The notes under the pieces: generated by a model
The model's database searches: none
Seen by the model: only the letters and a program-made list of their open reading frames with translations
Told to the model about the DNA's origin: nothing
NCBI GenBank assembly: GCA_033763835.1
Contig: JANRJS010000036.1
Location: 1 to 64,000 of the forward strand
Direction of reading: 5' to 3'
DNA length: 64,000 nucleotides
Source: JAPKYZ01 sp033763835
GTDB lineage: Bacteria > Acidobacteriota > Terriglobia > Bryobacterales > Bryobacteraceae
Made by a program: the position numbers and the translations under genes
Shown here: positions 8,464 through 16,358 of the stretch, in pieces
Layout of the letters: each line of letters starts with the position of its first letter
Position numbering within the stretch: position 1 is the stretch's first letter

Positions 8464-9893
8464 ACGTAGACCGCATGACCATACCGGCGATCCGCGAAGG
8501 ACTCGCGGCGAAAACGTTCTCCGCCATCGAACTGGCCCGCGAGGCGCTACGCTTCGCCGAAGCCGAGAATCCGAAGACAAACGCTTACCTAACCTTCTGC
8601 GTCGATCGTGCGATGGCCGCCGCCGAAGCCGTGGACGCGAAGCTCGCGCGAGGCGAAGATCCCGGACCGCTCGCCGGTGTGCCCGTCGCGGTGAAGGACG
8701 TCATCGTCACGAAAGGCGTGCGCACCACTTGCGGCTCGCGCATTCTCGAAAACTACATCCCGCCTTACGACGCGACGGCGGTGATTCGCTTGGAACAGGC
8801 GGGCGCGGTGATGCTCGGCAAGACCAACTGCGACGAGTTCGCGATGGGATCGTCGAACGAGAACTCGGCGTTTGGGCCGGTGCGCAATCCGGTGGCGCTC
8901 GACCGCGTTCCGGGCGGTTCGTCGGGCGGTTCGGCGGCGGTCGTCGCGCAAGGCACGGCGGCGGTTTCGCTTGGCTCCGATACCGGCGGCTCGATCCGGC
9001 AACCGGCGTCGTTCTGCGGAGTGGTCGGTGTCACTCCCACCTACGGCCGCGTGTCGCGCTACGGACTCTCGGCGTACGCGAGTTCGCTCGACCACATCGG
9101 TCCGTTCGCGAAGACCGTGGAAGACGCGGCGGCCGTGCTCGAAGCGATCGCCGGGCGCGACGAATGGGATTCCACTTCTGCGCCGGCGCCGGTGGGCGGG
9201 TATGTCGCCGCCTGCCGGGAAGACGTCCGCGGTATGAAGATCGGGCTGCCCAAGGAGTATTTCGCAGGGCTTGCGGCGGAAACCGGCGACGTGATCCAGG
9301 CCGCGGTCGAGCGCCTCAAGAAGCTTGGTGTCGAGCCGGTCGAGATTAGCCTGCCCGCCACCGACTTCGCCATCGCCTGTTACTACATCATCGCGACGGC
9401 GGAGGCAAGTTCGAACTTAGCGCGCTACGACGGCGTCCGCTACACCCACCGCGCGGAAGCGGAAACGCTCGCCGGTATGTACCGCCAATCGCGCGGCGAG
9501 GGATTCGGAGCGGAATGCAAGCGGCGTATCATGCTCGGGACCTACGTGCTCAGTCACGGCTACTACGACGCCTATTATTTGAAAGCTCAGAAGGTGAGAG
9601 CGCTCATCGCGCAGGATTTTACGAAGGCGTTCGAAAAAGTAGACGCTGTAGTGACCCCGGTGAGTCCGTTCCCCGCCTGGAAGTTGGGTGAAAAGGTAGA
9701 CGATCCGGTGGCGATGTATCTCTCGGACATCTACACCATCACTTGCGACTTAGCGGGAATCCCCGGCATGAGCGTGCCGTGCGGGGTCACCGCGCAAGAC
9801 AAGCTTCCAGTCGGGTTGCAAATCCTCACCCGCCACTTCGACGAGGCGGGCATGTTCCGCCTCGGCGCTGCGTTGGAAAGAACTACTTCTTAG
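8460..9893 (+). CDS. gatA: Aspartyl/glutamyl-tRNA amidotransferase subunit A
   Basis: A 477-residue amidase-signature enzyme that releases ammonia from glutamine for tRNA-dependent amidation. The Ser-cisSer-Lys triad is readable: Lys79 in VPVAVKD, Ser154 in PGGSSGGSAA, and Ser178 in GSDTGGSIRQP. Length is normal. Start GTG at 8460 overlaps the gatC stop; an ATG at 8475 is the alternative. gatB is not in the window and is presumably encoded elsewhere. The 3' end overlaps by 11 nt, on the opposite strand, the 36-codon ORF at 9883-9993. Confidence 0.96.
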   Translation: MNVDRMTIPAIREGLAAKTFSAIELAREALRFAEAENPKTNAYLTFCVDRAMAAAEAVDAKLARGEDPGPLAGVPVAVKDVIVTKGVRTTCGSRILENYIPPYDATAVIRLEQAGAVMLGKTNCDEFAMGSSNENSAFGPVRNPVALDRVPGGSSGGSAAVVAQGTAAVSLGSDTGGSIRQPASFCGVVGVTPTYGRVSRYGLSAYASSLDHIGPFAKTVEDAAAVLEAIAGRDEWDSTSAPAPVGGYVAACREDVRGMKIGLPKEYFAGLAAETGDVIQAAVERLKKLGVEPVEISLPATDFAIACYYIIATAEASSNLARYDGVRYTHRAEAETLAGMYRQSRGEGFGAECKRRIMLGTYVLSHGYYDAYYLKAQKVRALIAQDFTKAFEKVDAVVTPVSPFPAWKLGEKVDDPVAMYLSDIYTITCDLAGIPGMSVPCGVTAQDKLPVGLQILTRHFDEAGMFRLGAALERTTS

Positions 9894-9993
9894 GTGGATC
9901 TTCGATAATCAAGCCGGGTTTCACCGCGATCGCCAATCCTGCGACGGCGAAGATCGCCAGCAGCGGCACTACTAAGTCGAGCAATTGTTCCAT
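9883..9993 (-). CDS. 36-residue predicted single-pass membrane peptide downstream of the radical SAM gene
   Basis: A short ORF from ATG 9991-9993 to TAG 9883-9885. A strong SD, AAGGAG, lies 7 nt upstream, and the ORF starts 14 nt after the radical SAM stop codon, so it looks like the last gene of that operon. The product begins MEQLLDLVVPLLAIFAVAG, a hydrophobic helix, and ends in a charged tail with IIEDPPKK. It resembles a small inner-membrane protein more than a classical RiPP core peptide. Role unknown. Possible functions are export, immunity, or a second substrate for the adjacent enzyme; none is demonstrated. Confidence 0.55.
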   Translation of the reverse strand: MEQLLDLVVPLLAIFAVAGLAIAVKPGLIIEDPPKK

Positions 9994-10007
9994 CGAAAAC
10001 TCCTTAA

Positions 10008-11780
10008 TCAGTAGTCCTTCAAAAACAGCGCGTAGTTCCGGTCCAGGCTTCGTACAAACGAGATCACGTCCGACTGCAACTCGGCGTAGGGCGGGGCCGA
10101 ACCGTTGAACCGGGTGTGCATCTCATCGACGATTTCGCGGCCTTTGAGCTTACCGCTGCATAGTCCGTAAACCTGAGTGCCGATCGGGCTTAGCGTCAAG
10201 TCGGACGCGCCTTGGCGAATGGTAACGCGGCCCGAATCCATGCGCGTAAAGGCCGGCACGCGCGTCGGGAATCGTTCGAGAATTTCCGAGTCGGGCAACT
10301 CGCTCGCCGCCTCATAGGCGTGTTCGCCGACCATGTCCCAGTAATATTGCATTCTCGGGAAAACCACCATTTGTTCCGAGTACATCGTCGAAACATTGAA
10401 CTCGCGTTTCAGCCGGATATGCAACTCCATCTTCTCGCGAGGCAGGGTACCGATGATGCGTTGCACGCCGTCGCGGACGGTGTCGACGAAGTGCCCCCGG
10501 AAGTTATTGATCTCCTCGATCGACAGATTTTCGGTGGCGACCACGGGGAAGTTGAAGTTCGAGGAAGTCTTCAGCCCCGGGTCGAGCAGCGTCAAACCGT
10601 AATCCTGCGGACGGGCGTACAACTCCGTTCCGGCCAAAGGAGTCAGAAACGAGCAATTACATTCGAAAGTGCCGGGAGCCACTTCGTGCAAAAGCCGCTC
10701 GGCGAAGCGCATGGTCGTCGCTAAGGTCTCCCGGGTTTCCTTTGGCCCGCCGGCGATGAATCCACAGTAAATCGAGGCGATCCCGGCTTCGTGAAACCAA
10801 CGAACGACTTTCTCGACCAAGTCGGGCTTCACGTTGAGGCGCTTATAGTCTTTCAACACGCCCAAGTCCGCCGACTCGACACCCAATTGAATACGATTCA
10901 CTCCGGCGCTAACCAGATCCTCCACCAACTCCGGATGGCGGCTCACCATATCGACGCGCACCTCGCAGAACATCACCAAGTCTTTCCAAGGCGTGAATCG
11001 CTCTCGAATCATCCGCAGTACGGTCTTGGTGTGCTCGATATCCGAAGTGAACGTGTCGTCGTTGATCACGATGAAAGGGCGCTTGTAGCGCTCTACGAGA
11101 CTCTCGATTTCGCGAAGAATGTTCTCCGGCGACCGGTGGCGGTACTTGTTCCCCATCCGCCCTTCGAAGCAGAACGTGCAGCGGAACGGGCAGCCCCGGC
11201 CGGTGATGATGCTCGCCTCGTAAACGTGATCCTTAGGTAGAAAGTCGCGGTCGGGGATGGGCACCGAATCCAAATCTTCGATCGGATCGCGCGGCGCGGT
11301 GAACTTCAGTCCCTCGGGCGTGCGGTAGCAAATGCCCGCCACGTCCTCCAGTCGCCCTTCGCCTTTAAGTAGCGCATCCGCGACCTCGCAGGCCGAAAAC
11401 TCGCCCTCGCCGATCACCAGCACATCGGCGACACCCGCGTTCATGATGTCTTCCGGCTGCCCTTGCGACGCCGGACCGCCCAGCAGGATCAACAAGTCTT
11501 CGCCGAATTCCTTTTTCAGGACTTTCGACATATGGCCGACGTTGTAAAGATTATCGGTATCGACGGAGAAGCACACCATGCGTGGCGCCGCGCCGCGAAT
11601 CGCGTCGAGAATTTGCGACCGGCGGGTGCCGCGCCGCGAGCAATCGAGATACCCCACCGAATGGCCGCGACGGCGCAAGGACGTCATCACGTACAACATC
11701 CCCAAGTGCGGCGCCGCGTCCGCGAAATAACTCTCGAACGGCGGCATGTTAACGAACAGAATTTCGGGAGAGGCGGGCAT
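10008..11780 (-). CDS. B12-binding-type radical SAM enzyme with C-terminal PqqD-like domain
   Basis: A 590-residue protein. Residues ~1-150 have the layout of a cobalamin-binding (Rossmann) domain (EILFVNMPP, LGMLYVMTSL, LLILLGGP, VIGEGE), without an obvious DxHxxG cobalt-ligand motif. The radical SAM core follows, with cluster motif GRGCPFRCTFCFEG (Cys197, Cys201, Cys204) and INDDTF and QLGVESAD strands. Residues ~517-590 resemble PqqD/RRE domains: DLTLSPIGTQVYGLCSG, GREIVDEMHTRF, and DVISFVRSL. RRE domains bind leader peptides of RiPP precursors, so this enzyme probably modifies a peptide. It lies 15 nt after the 98-codon leader-like ORF and just before the 36-codon ORF. The actual reaction (methylation, epimerisation or other) cannot be told from sequence. 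Confidence 0.85.
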   Translation of the reverse strand: MPASPEILFVNMPPFESYFADAAPHLGMLYVMTSLRRRGHSVGYLDCSRRGTRRSQILDAIRGAAPRMVCFSVDTDNLYNVGHMSKVLKKEFGEDLLILLGGPASQGQPEDIMNAGVADVLVIGEGEFSACEVADALLKGEGRLEDVAGICYRTPEGLKFTAPRDPIEDLDSVPIPDRDFLPKDHVYEASIITGRGCPFRCTFCFEGRMGNKYRHRSPENILREIESLVERYKRPFIVINDDTFTSDIEHTKTVLRMIRERFTPWKDLVMFCEVRVDMVSRHPELVEDLVSAGVNRIQLGVESADLGVLKDYKRLNVKPDLVEKVVRWFHEAGIASIYCGFIAGGPKETRETLATTMRFAERLLHEVAPGTFECNCSFLTPLAGTELYARPQDYGLTLLDPGLKTSSNFNFPVVATENLSIEEINNFRGHFVDTVRDGVQRIIGTLPREKMELHIRLKREFNVSTMYSEQMVVFPRMQYYWDMVGEHAYEAASELPDSEILERFPTRVPAFTRMDSGRVTIRQGASDLTLSPIGTQVYGLCSGKLKGREIVDEMHTRFNGSAPPYAELQSDVISFVRSLDRNYALFLKDY

Positions 11781-11795
11781 GAACGGCGCGGCCCG

Positions 11796-12092
11796 TTAGC
11801 GGATCGCGCCCGAGTGACGCCGGATCTGGACGAAACCGGAACTCTTGTGCCGGGGGCGCTCGTCGTCGATCGCCGGGGGCAGCGCCACAACTTCCAGATT
11901 CGCGCGGTACTGCCGCTGAATCACCCAGTCCTTTTTGAACTTAAAACGCGCTTGCGTCACGGCGACTACCCAGGTCCCAACGGCGACGGCGGTTGTGCCA
12001 ACCAACACGGCGTTTGCGCCGGCCTGCTCCATCGAACCGCCCGGCTCGCCGGATACTACTTCGCGCTCAATCACCGGTTTCTCGTATTGCAA
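11796..12092 (-). CDS. 98-residue small protein, candidate RiPP precursor for the adjacent radical SAM enzyme
   Basis: The ORF starts with TTG (12090-12092), supported by a full SD AAGGAGG (12100-12106) at 7-nt spacing. The N-terminus MQYEKPVIEREVVSGEPGG contains Y3-x2-P6-x-I8, close to the YxxPxL motif through which lasso-peptide leaders bind RRE domains. A Gly-Gly pair (18-19) could be a leader cleavage site. Residues ~26-46 are hydrophobic (AVLVGTTAVAVGTWVVAVT) and could be a core or a membrane segment. The tail is basic. The gene heads an operon with the radical SAM-PqqD gene. Alternative: an unrelated small membrane protein. The precursor role is inference from motif plus context. Confidence 0.55.
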   Translation of the reverse strand: MQYEKPVIEREVVSGEPGGSMEQAGANAVLVGTTAVAVGTWVVAVTQARFKFKKDWVIQRQYRANLEVVALPPAIDDERPRHKSSGFVQIRRHSGAIR

Positions 12093-12116
12093 CTCGTATC
12101 CTCCTTGGGTTTCAAG

Positions 12117-12145
12117 ATCATGACGAAGGCGAATCCCGTTGTCAA
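12117..12145 (-). promoter_or_regulatory. Promoter of the leader-peptide/radical SAM operon
   Basis: On the minus strand, a perfect -35 TTGACA (12140-12145), a 17-nt spacer and CATGAT (12117-12122, four of six matches to TATAAT) lie about 25 nt before the TTG start, leaving a short leader that contains the AAGGAGG SD. The divergent superoxide dismutase gene starts at 12182. Confidence 0.55.
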
Positions 12146-12181
12146 GGGGTTTCTCGCTATGATTTTGGCGAGGAGACTTTC

Positions 12182-12787
12182 ATGCCTTTTGAACTACCCG
12201 CATTGCCCTACGCGACGGACGCGCTTGAACCGCACATCGACAAAATGACGATGGAGATTCACCACGGGCGGCATCACAATACCTACGTCACCAACTTGAA
12301 CAAGGCGCTCGAATCCGCGCCGGAGTTGGCCGGCAAGACGATCGAGGAACTGCTCGCGAACAATCTGGCCATCGTTCCGGAAGCGATCAAGACGGCCGTT
12401 CGCAATAACGGCGGCGGACACGCGAATCACGCGATGTTCTGGCAGCTCATGTCGCCGAAAGGCGGCGGCGAACCCACCGGTAACGTGGCGAAGGCCATCG
12501 CGGCGGCGTTCGGCGACTACGCGCACTTCAAAGAGAAGTTTGCGGCGGCGGCGGTCGGGCGCTTCGGCTCCGGCTGGGCGTGGCTGATCAAGTCCGGCGC
12601 GGGGGTCGAGATTACTTCCACGCCGAACCAGGACACCCCGCTCATGGAAGGCAAGACGCCGATCCTGGGCCTCGACGTTTGGGAGCACGCCTATTACCTG
12701 AAGTATCAGAACAAGCGGCCCGACTACATCGCCGCGTTCTGGAACGTAGTCAACTGGGCCGAAGTGGAAAAACGGTTTAACGCGTAG
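12182..12787 (+). CDS. sodA: Superoxide dismutase, Mn/Fe family
   Basis: A 201-residue cytoplasmic Mn/Fe superoxide dismutase. The four metal ligands are visible: His27 (EIHHGRHHNTYV), His83 (GGGHANHAMFW), Asp165 and His169 (LDVWEHAYYLKY). The GGGHANH form and overall sequence look more Mn-like than Fe-like, but metal choice cannot be settled by eye. No signal peptide is seen. The ATG at 12182 is preceded by GAGGAG at a good distance. It diverges from the radical SAM operon and converges with the TonB receptor pseudogene, whose stop lies 27 nt beyond. Confidence 0.96.
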   Translation: MPFELPALPYATDALEPHIDKMTMEIHHGRHHNTYVTNLNKALESAPELAGKTIEELLANNLAIVPEAIKTAVRNNGGGHANHAMFWQLMSPKGGGEPTGNVAKAIAAAFGDYAHFKEKFAAAAVGRFGSGWAWLIKSGAGVEITSTPNQDTPLMEGKTPILGLDVWEHAYYLKYQNKRPDYIAAFWNVVNWAEVEKRFNA

Positions 12788-12814
12788 TTGCGAGGGGGCG
12801 CGCGTTCCGCGCCC

Positions 12815-15800
12815 CTAAAACACCAGCCGCAGGGCCATCTGAATGCGCCGCGGCTGATTCGCTTGATTCGTAATCACCCCGAAGTTTGTGTTCGTCGGAG
12901 CCAGTTGCGGCGCCGAGAAGATCGGTCGATTGGTCGAATTGAAGAATTCGCAGCGGTACGTCAAGTTCACCGTTTCCCCGATCTTGAATCCCTTGATCAC
13001 CGAGAAGTCCAGTTGATTCACGCCGTCCTGCCGCAAGTTCGCGAAGCGCGTCGGGAATGTCCTCAGGTTGAAGTCCAACTGTTGCGCCGCGACGCGGTTA
13101 AACCGCGTCCGGTCGAAAGCGATATCGGGATTGTGCGGATCGATATTCAGCGGTCCGCCGAAATAAATCACGTTGCCCCAAGTCAGCGGAGCTCCGGGCT
13201 GCAACGTGTAGATCGCGTTGAACGTCCATTCGCCGACGGCCAGATTCGCCCACCGGTTCACGTTGCCCCCGAACCGCTTTCCGCGCCCGAACGGCAGATC
13301 GTAGCTTCCGTTCGTCACCAGCCGCCACGGCCGGTCTTCCGCCGCGATCCGCTTCTCGAGCAGCGGGTCGAGATCGTTCAACCGGCTGCGCTTCTCGATC
13401 AGCTTCGAGTATTGGAAGTTCCCCGTCAGTTGCAGTCCGCCCGAAAAGCGCCGCTCGATCCGGGCCTGCAGCGCGTGGAAATGCGACGATCCGTCGTTCA
13501 GCGCTTGCGCCGTAACGCTCGGAAACTGCGAGTAGCGCCGTAGTAACTGATTGCGCGCCACCAATCCGCCGTTCAGGGCCGTTCCGGGCAACAACCCGGC
13601 GTACGGATTCGCGACGTTTGCCGTCAAGGTGTTGATCGTGGCCTGATCGCGCGTGGGCGATGTACTCAGGAAGTTGACAGGAATCCCGTTTAGCGCTTGA
13701 TCCACGCCCAGCCGCACCGCCTTGTTGCCCATGTACCCGATCTCGAACATCGTGCTTGCGCCGAGTTGTCGCGAAATTGATAGGTTCCATCGCACCGAGT
13801 ACGGATTCTTCGTATCGGGGTTATAGAATGTAACCGCCCGTCCGAGGAAAGTATTCACTCCGAGAGACGACCCGCTGGGGGCGGCGAAGCCGTTCGGGAA
13901 GGGATTGGCGAGAGTCGCGGCCGGCGTCAAGAACCCGTCCAGAGTCGGCACGACGGGAGTCGCCTGACTGAAACCCAGTTGATTGGCGCCATTGATGCCG
14001 AGCACGAAGTAGTACACCCCCGCTCCGCCGCGAATCACCGTATTGCCGCCCAGTTTGTCCGGCTTCCAGGCGAAACCTACGCGAGGCGAGAAATTCAGCG
14101 AAGCCGTCGAATAGATTTCGCGATTCTCGTTCGAGGCGAACGTCAATCCGCCTAAGGGGCGAAACGCCGAAACGCTCAGTTCGGGAATCGGATTTAACGC
14201 GTACGCCGCCCGCGCCGCCGCGGTGATACTCAAATTCGCCGCGTCGTCGAAGCCATTGACGGAACGGTTGTATCGCTCGGTGGTGGCCCCTTCGTGCTCC
14301 GCGCGCAGGCCCAGGTTGAGAGTCAGGTTAGAACTTACCCGGTAATCGTCGGTGAAGAAAAATCCGTAATAGCTCCGCTTGTTCTGTCGCGACGTGTTGT
14401 TGTCGTAAACGCCGTCGGTCGGAAGCCCCAGCAGAAACGAGGCCATGTCCTGGCCCAGCGGAGCGGCCGCCGCATTGTCGAGCGGCCCTTGCGTCCAGTT
14501 AGTCCCGAACAGGAAATCGCCGTTCGAAAAGCCGAAGTTCAACTGGCTCTCGCGCTGCTGCCGGATGTCGGCCCCGAACTTCAGGCTGTGCTTCGACAGG
14601 ATTTTCGTCACGCTCTCGAAGAGTTGAAAACTGTCGAACGGAAACGTGGTGCCGCCGGTATCGCCGAAGCCGGTGTAGCGGGAAAAGCGGATTCGCGGTA
14701 CAACCCGCTTGCTGGAGTTCGCCGCCAAATAGGCGGGAAACCCCAGGCTCGTCGAATCGAAACCTTCCGTAAAGTTGCGTAGCGGTTCGGAAAATCGGGT
14801 CCAATTCGCGCGGCTATTCAGCATCAAGGTCGGCGAAAACGTATAGACATCGTCGGCCATGATGCCCCAATTGCGCCGCGACAGCCCGGTGCCCGAAGTT
14901 ACGGGATCGGTCAGCGACTGATTCAAATTGTTCGAGCCCTGCCCGACGCGCTGGTTGTGCCGGACGCCGGCGAACAGCTTGTGGCGGTCGGAAATGTTCA
15001 CGTCCATCCGGCCGATGTAGTTAAAGAAATCGTTCCGCTCGCCGCTGGTAGTGGATAGCAGATTGTCCTGGCCGTCGGGCAATCCGGCTTGGTTCGGCGC
15101 GGGATAGTAGCTCAAGTAGTTGCGCGCGATCGGCGAAATGCGGTTCGCGGGGATGACGTTGCCCGCAAACGGAAGCCGCCGCACGCGCGCGCCTTCTCGC
15201 ACTCCCGTCGCCGGATCGTAGATTTGATATGCGTTCCCCGAGGCGAGCAGCGCGGAAAAATCGCCGCCCTTCTGCGCCGCCGTCGGCACCGTCGAAACCA
15301 CCGGAGCCGGAAGCGAATCCTTGATGCCTTCGTAGCCGAAGAAGAAGAACACGCGGTTCCGTCCGTCGTAGAGCTTCGGAATCCACACCGGTCCGGAGAC
15401 GCTTCCGCCGTATTGGTTGTAGCGGGACACCGGTTTCCGGGCTCCCGCTTTGTTCGTGAAGAACGGCGTTGCGTTGAACGCCGAGTTCTAGTTGAACTCG
15501 TACAGCGTGCCGTGAAAACGGTTGCCGCCGCTTTTCAGAATGATGTTGACGACGCCGCCGCCCGTGTGGCCGTAAGCCGCATCCACATTGAACGACTCCG
15601 CCTTCACCTCGGACACGGCGTCCATCGGCGGGTTATAGGCGACGCGATTGTTCCCCGTCGCGTCCGGAGCGCCGTCGATCAGCAGTTCATTCGACTGGCT
15701 CGGAGCGCCGCCCATCGAAAAGCCCGCCGGTCCCGCGTTATCGAACGGGCGCGTAAATCGCGGGTCGTTCGTCGGCACCACTCCGAACGCCAACTGCGCG

Positions 15801-16258
15801 AGCGCCAGCGGCGTCCGGCCCGAGAGCGGCATTTTCTCCACTTGTGCCGAGGTGATCACTTGCCCGACGCTGGCCGTCGCCGAAGGCAGCAACGGAATCT
15901 CTTCGGTGACCGTCAGGGTTTCGCTGGTCGCACCGACCTCCATCCGCAAGTCGAGAGCGATCCTCTCGTTGGCTCCCAGCACGACGTTCGTCCGGTCGAG
16001 CTTCTTGAATCCCGCCAACTCCGCCGTCAAACGGTAGACGGTCGGCGGCAGGAACGGCAGCGTGTAAAGGCCCTCCTCGTTGGTCACCGTTTCGAACTTC
16101 GCCCCGGTGTCGACTTGGGTTAGCGTCAGCTTTACGTTCGCCAGCACTGCGTCCTGCTGGTCGACCACCCGCCCGGAGAGCGTCGCCCGGTACTCCTGGG
16201 CGGTAACTGCACCCACAGCCGCGCAGGCCAAAAGAACACTCGTCGAGAAGCTCTTCAT
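12815..16258 (-). pseudogene. Oar-type TonB-dependent receptor interrupted by one in-frame TAG
   Basis: The ATG at 16256-16258 (SD AGGAGG) opens a signal peptide MKSFSTSVLLACAAVGAVTA. A carboxypeptidase-regulatory-like domain follows (EYRATLSGRVVDQQDAVL; residues ~21-110), then a plug-type domain (ELLIDGAPDATG, GGGVVNIILKSGGN). After 256 codons a TAG at 15488-15490 interrupts LYEFN-stop-NSAFNATPFFTN. The same frame then continues open for 890 codons to the stop at 12815, covering the outer-membrane barrel and ending in RLVF. Without the TAG the protein would be about 1147 residues, close to the intact neighbour (1110). A CAG-to-TAG change is the simplest explanation; a sequencing error or readthrough is also possible. 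The downstream piece could restart at GTG 15428-15430 but would lack export and plug domains. Confidence 0.85.
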
Positions 16259-16358
16259 TGACGGACCTCCTGAGCGCAATTCCACGCAATCTCACGCGGA
16301 ACGTATCCGAAGTTCTATGTCAATACGAAGCGAAAATCAAGACGTGTTTTCTTAACCT

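Noticed and set aside
12092..12181. A plus-strand promoter for sodA using TTGTCA and TATGAT
   Set aside because: The spacer is only about 13 nt, too short for a sigma70-type promoter; the minus-strand promoter in the same gap fits much better.
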